A stretch of DNA of 64,000 nt, from NCBI RefSeq assembly GCF_004799345.1, contig NZ_SSMC01000003.1:186001-250000 (forward strand), written 5' to 3'. Below are positions 62,549-64,000 of this stretch, piece after piece. The notes under the pieces are model-generated. The model did not search any database, was not told where the DNA came from, and saw nothing but the letters and a program-made list of their open reading frames with translations. Numbering within the stretch: the first letter of the stretch is position 1; each line of letters opens with the position of its first letter. The translations under genes were made by a program, and so were the position numbers. This DNA is from Robertkochia marina. GTDB taxonomy: Bacteria > Bacteroidota > Bacteroidia > Flavobacteriales > Flavobacteriaceae.

Positions 62549-64000
62549 TTAATTTAGTTTTTTAAGTACCCCTTCAAGTTTACCCTGGTAATACACTTCC
62601 AGGGCCATTACCTTGCTATGATCATCACCGGAAAATACGGGCTTATACATCACAAAATGGGTGGCCGGATAATGGTGGAAATGCTCAAACTCAAGTACCC
62701 CATGGTTTTTAAGGGGGTAAAGGGAAATGGGGATTTCATCACCATCAGGAGTTTTACTTTCACTGTATAAAATAACAAATTGGTTATCAGCTTTGCTGAT
62801 GGTTGCATGAATAGGATACAACTCCGGGTCTCCTTCATATTGGCCTAAAAGTTGTTCTAAAGAATACGTATCAGGATTGCCGATTTCCATCTTGAATGCT
62901 GAAGCAAATTCATGTACCGATAGATAGGGAAGTATATTTAATGCTTTCGAGATTTGATAACGAAAAGGAGTGTCCACAGGCTGCCCGAGATTGGTCAGTA
63001 TGATCATATCAATTTGGGTTCCTGAATTTTTTAAATATTCAGTACCAGCAATACCGGTATGGGATACAATCCGGTTATTTAAATTGGCCGAGATAAAGAA
63101 ACCATAACCGTAAAAAATGGGCGTTCCATCATTTAATACATAGGTAGTAAACATAGAATCAATACTTTCTCTACTCAGGAATTGATCGCTGTTCAGCATG
63201 GCGTTCCATGTAATCATATCCTTCAATGTTGTATATACGCCTCCTCCAGCTCCCAGCTCTTTATCTATGAGCCGAAAGTCGTTTCTGTCCAGTTGAAGTC
63301 TTCCCTGATGCCAACGGTAACCTGTTGCCTGGTTAGGTCGTATACCGGTCACATCCATGATATAGGTGTTTTCCATTCCGAGTGAATGAAATATTTCCTT
63401 CTCCATAAACTCAGCATATGGCATTCCACTTTGTTTCTCCATGATCAATGAAAGCAGTGAATAGCCTGCGCCACTATATAAAAAATTGGTACCCGGCTTA
63501 AAACGTAAGGAGTCCTTTTTTAACCCTTCGTACATGATCTCCGAGGTATAAACCATATTATCTTTCACTGAATTAGATCCTCTTGATGAATCTTGACCGT
63601 CAAAAGGAAGTCCTGAGGTATGCGTCATTAAATGTTCAATAGTAATGCCTCTCCAGTCTACAGGAATGTCTGGTAAGTATTTATAAATGCTATCCTTGAT
63701 GTGGAGCTTTCCTTGCTCCTGTAATTTTAAGATAGCCACACAGTCGTAGTGTTTTGAAATGGATCCCAGCCAAAATACCGTAGAATCGGTTACCGGCACC
63801 TTAAATTCGATACTCGCAAGGCCGTAATAAGATTCCTTTAGTACCTCACCATTTTGGATTAAAGCCAAAGCCACACCCGGGTGATGAAAATCTTTCATGA
63901 TTTGTTCTACAACGCTGTCAATTTTCGCGTCAAAATTTTGATTCCATTCGAATTCCTGACCTCGGGATTCAACAGGAATAAAAAATGATGCTACCAAAAA
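62549..64000 (-). CDS. Serine hydrolase (class C beta-lactamase-like), start beyond right edge
   Basis: About 482 aa visible. The first in-frame candidate start is TTG at 63997 in the middle of a hydrophobic signal-like stretch (VASFFIPVESRGQE), so the true start lies outside the window. The catalytic S-x-x-K is in WLGSISKHYDC, Y-S-G is in FLYSGAGYSLLSLI, and the third motif region is HTGIAGTEY. Penicillin-binding-protein/beta-lactamase fold, periplasmic, with an extra C-terminal domain (about 360-482). May act on peptides or esters rather than antibiotics. Confidence 0.9.
   Translation of the reverse strand, partial: FLVASFFIPVESRGQEFEWNQNFDAKIDSVVEQIMKDFHHPGVALALIQNGEVLKESYYGLASIEFKVPVTDSTVFWLGSISKHYDCVAILKLQEQGKLHIKDSIYKYLPDIPVDWRGITIEHLMTHTSGLPFDGQDSSRGSNSVKDNMVYTSEIMYEGLKKDSLRFKPGTNFLYSGAGYSLLSLIMEKQSGMPYAEFMEKEIFHSLGMENTYIMDVTGIRPNQATGYRWHQGRLQLDRNDFRLIDKELGAGGGVYTTLKDMITWNAMLNSDQFLSRESIDSMFTTYVLNDGTPIFYGYGFFISANLNNRIVSHTGIAGTEYLKNSGTQIDMIILTNLGQPVDTPFRYQISKALNILPYLSVHEFASAFKMEIGNPDTYSLEQLLGQYEGDPELYPIHATISKADNQFVILYSESKTPDGDEIPISLYPLKNHGVLEFEHFHHYPATHFVMYKPVFSGDDHSKVMALEVYYQGKLEGVLKKLN

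Overview
The window looks like a chromosomal segment of a marine-type Flavobacteriaceae bacterium (Bacteroidota). Evidence: -7 boxes of the Bacteroidota form TAnnTTTG (best before tRNA-Arg: TTTG, 21 nt, TATATTTG), families typical of the group (BT_3928-like DoxX protein, DUF1599, DUF4494, PorT-like barrel, VirE-N/BT4734 domain), and intergenic arrays of very short direct repeats. Identification rests on reading the proteins by eye; no database search was possible.

Layout. (1) 1-8.7 kb is a core block: metallophosphoesterase (cut by the left edge), truA, MsbA-type ABC exporter, diadenylate cyclase cdaA, folP, DUF1599 protein, BT_3928-like protein, tpiA, prmA, clpS. (2) 8.8-12.2 kb is a leftward sulfur operon: two YeeE/YedE-type transporters, then one polypeptide joining a TauE/SafE exporter to a CstB-like persulfide dioxygenase with two rhodanese domains, then a small membrane protein. 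(3) 12.4-24.2 kb is a mobile or defence module beside tRNA-Arg(ACG): tyrosine integrase, HTH protein, an intergenic region of palindromic 21-bp repeats, and a leftward type I restriction-modification operon (hsdM-hsdS-EcsC-VirE-N/PriCT-2/HRDC-hsdR) preceded by a DUF4145 gene. (4) 24.5-41.9 kb is an AT-richer, tightly packed rightward operon of five very large genes: an M64-like metalloprotease, a DUF6603 protein, and proteins of 1195, 1971 and 651 residues with no family I can name. A small membrane-anchored protein follows. (5) 42.5-64 kb returns to ordinary flavobacterial genes: SDR, PorT-like barrel, APC permease, a trifunctional kinase/M23/aminotransferase protein, DUF4494, flavin reductase, DoxX-like, DUF1254/1214 lipoprotein, M90 peptidase, patatin, pirin, GNAT, Gfo/Idh/MocA, thioesterase, amine oxidase and a serine hydrolase cut by the right edge.

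The strongest candidates for undescribed biology are the five-gene giant-protein operon and the R-M operon carrying an EcsC protein and a primase-like/HRDC protein between the specificity and restriction subunits. The TauE-CstB fusion is a neat pathway fusion: the enzyme that oxidises persulfide and the channel expected to export the sulfur oxyanion are on one chain. Intergenic regions hold two families of hairpin elements with conserved flanks and exchanged stems, and short-repeat arrays that reach into the 3' ends of several genes.
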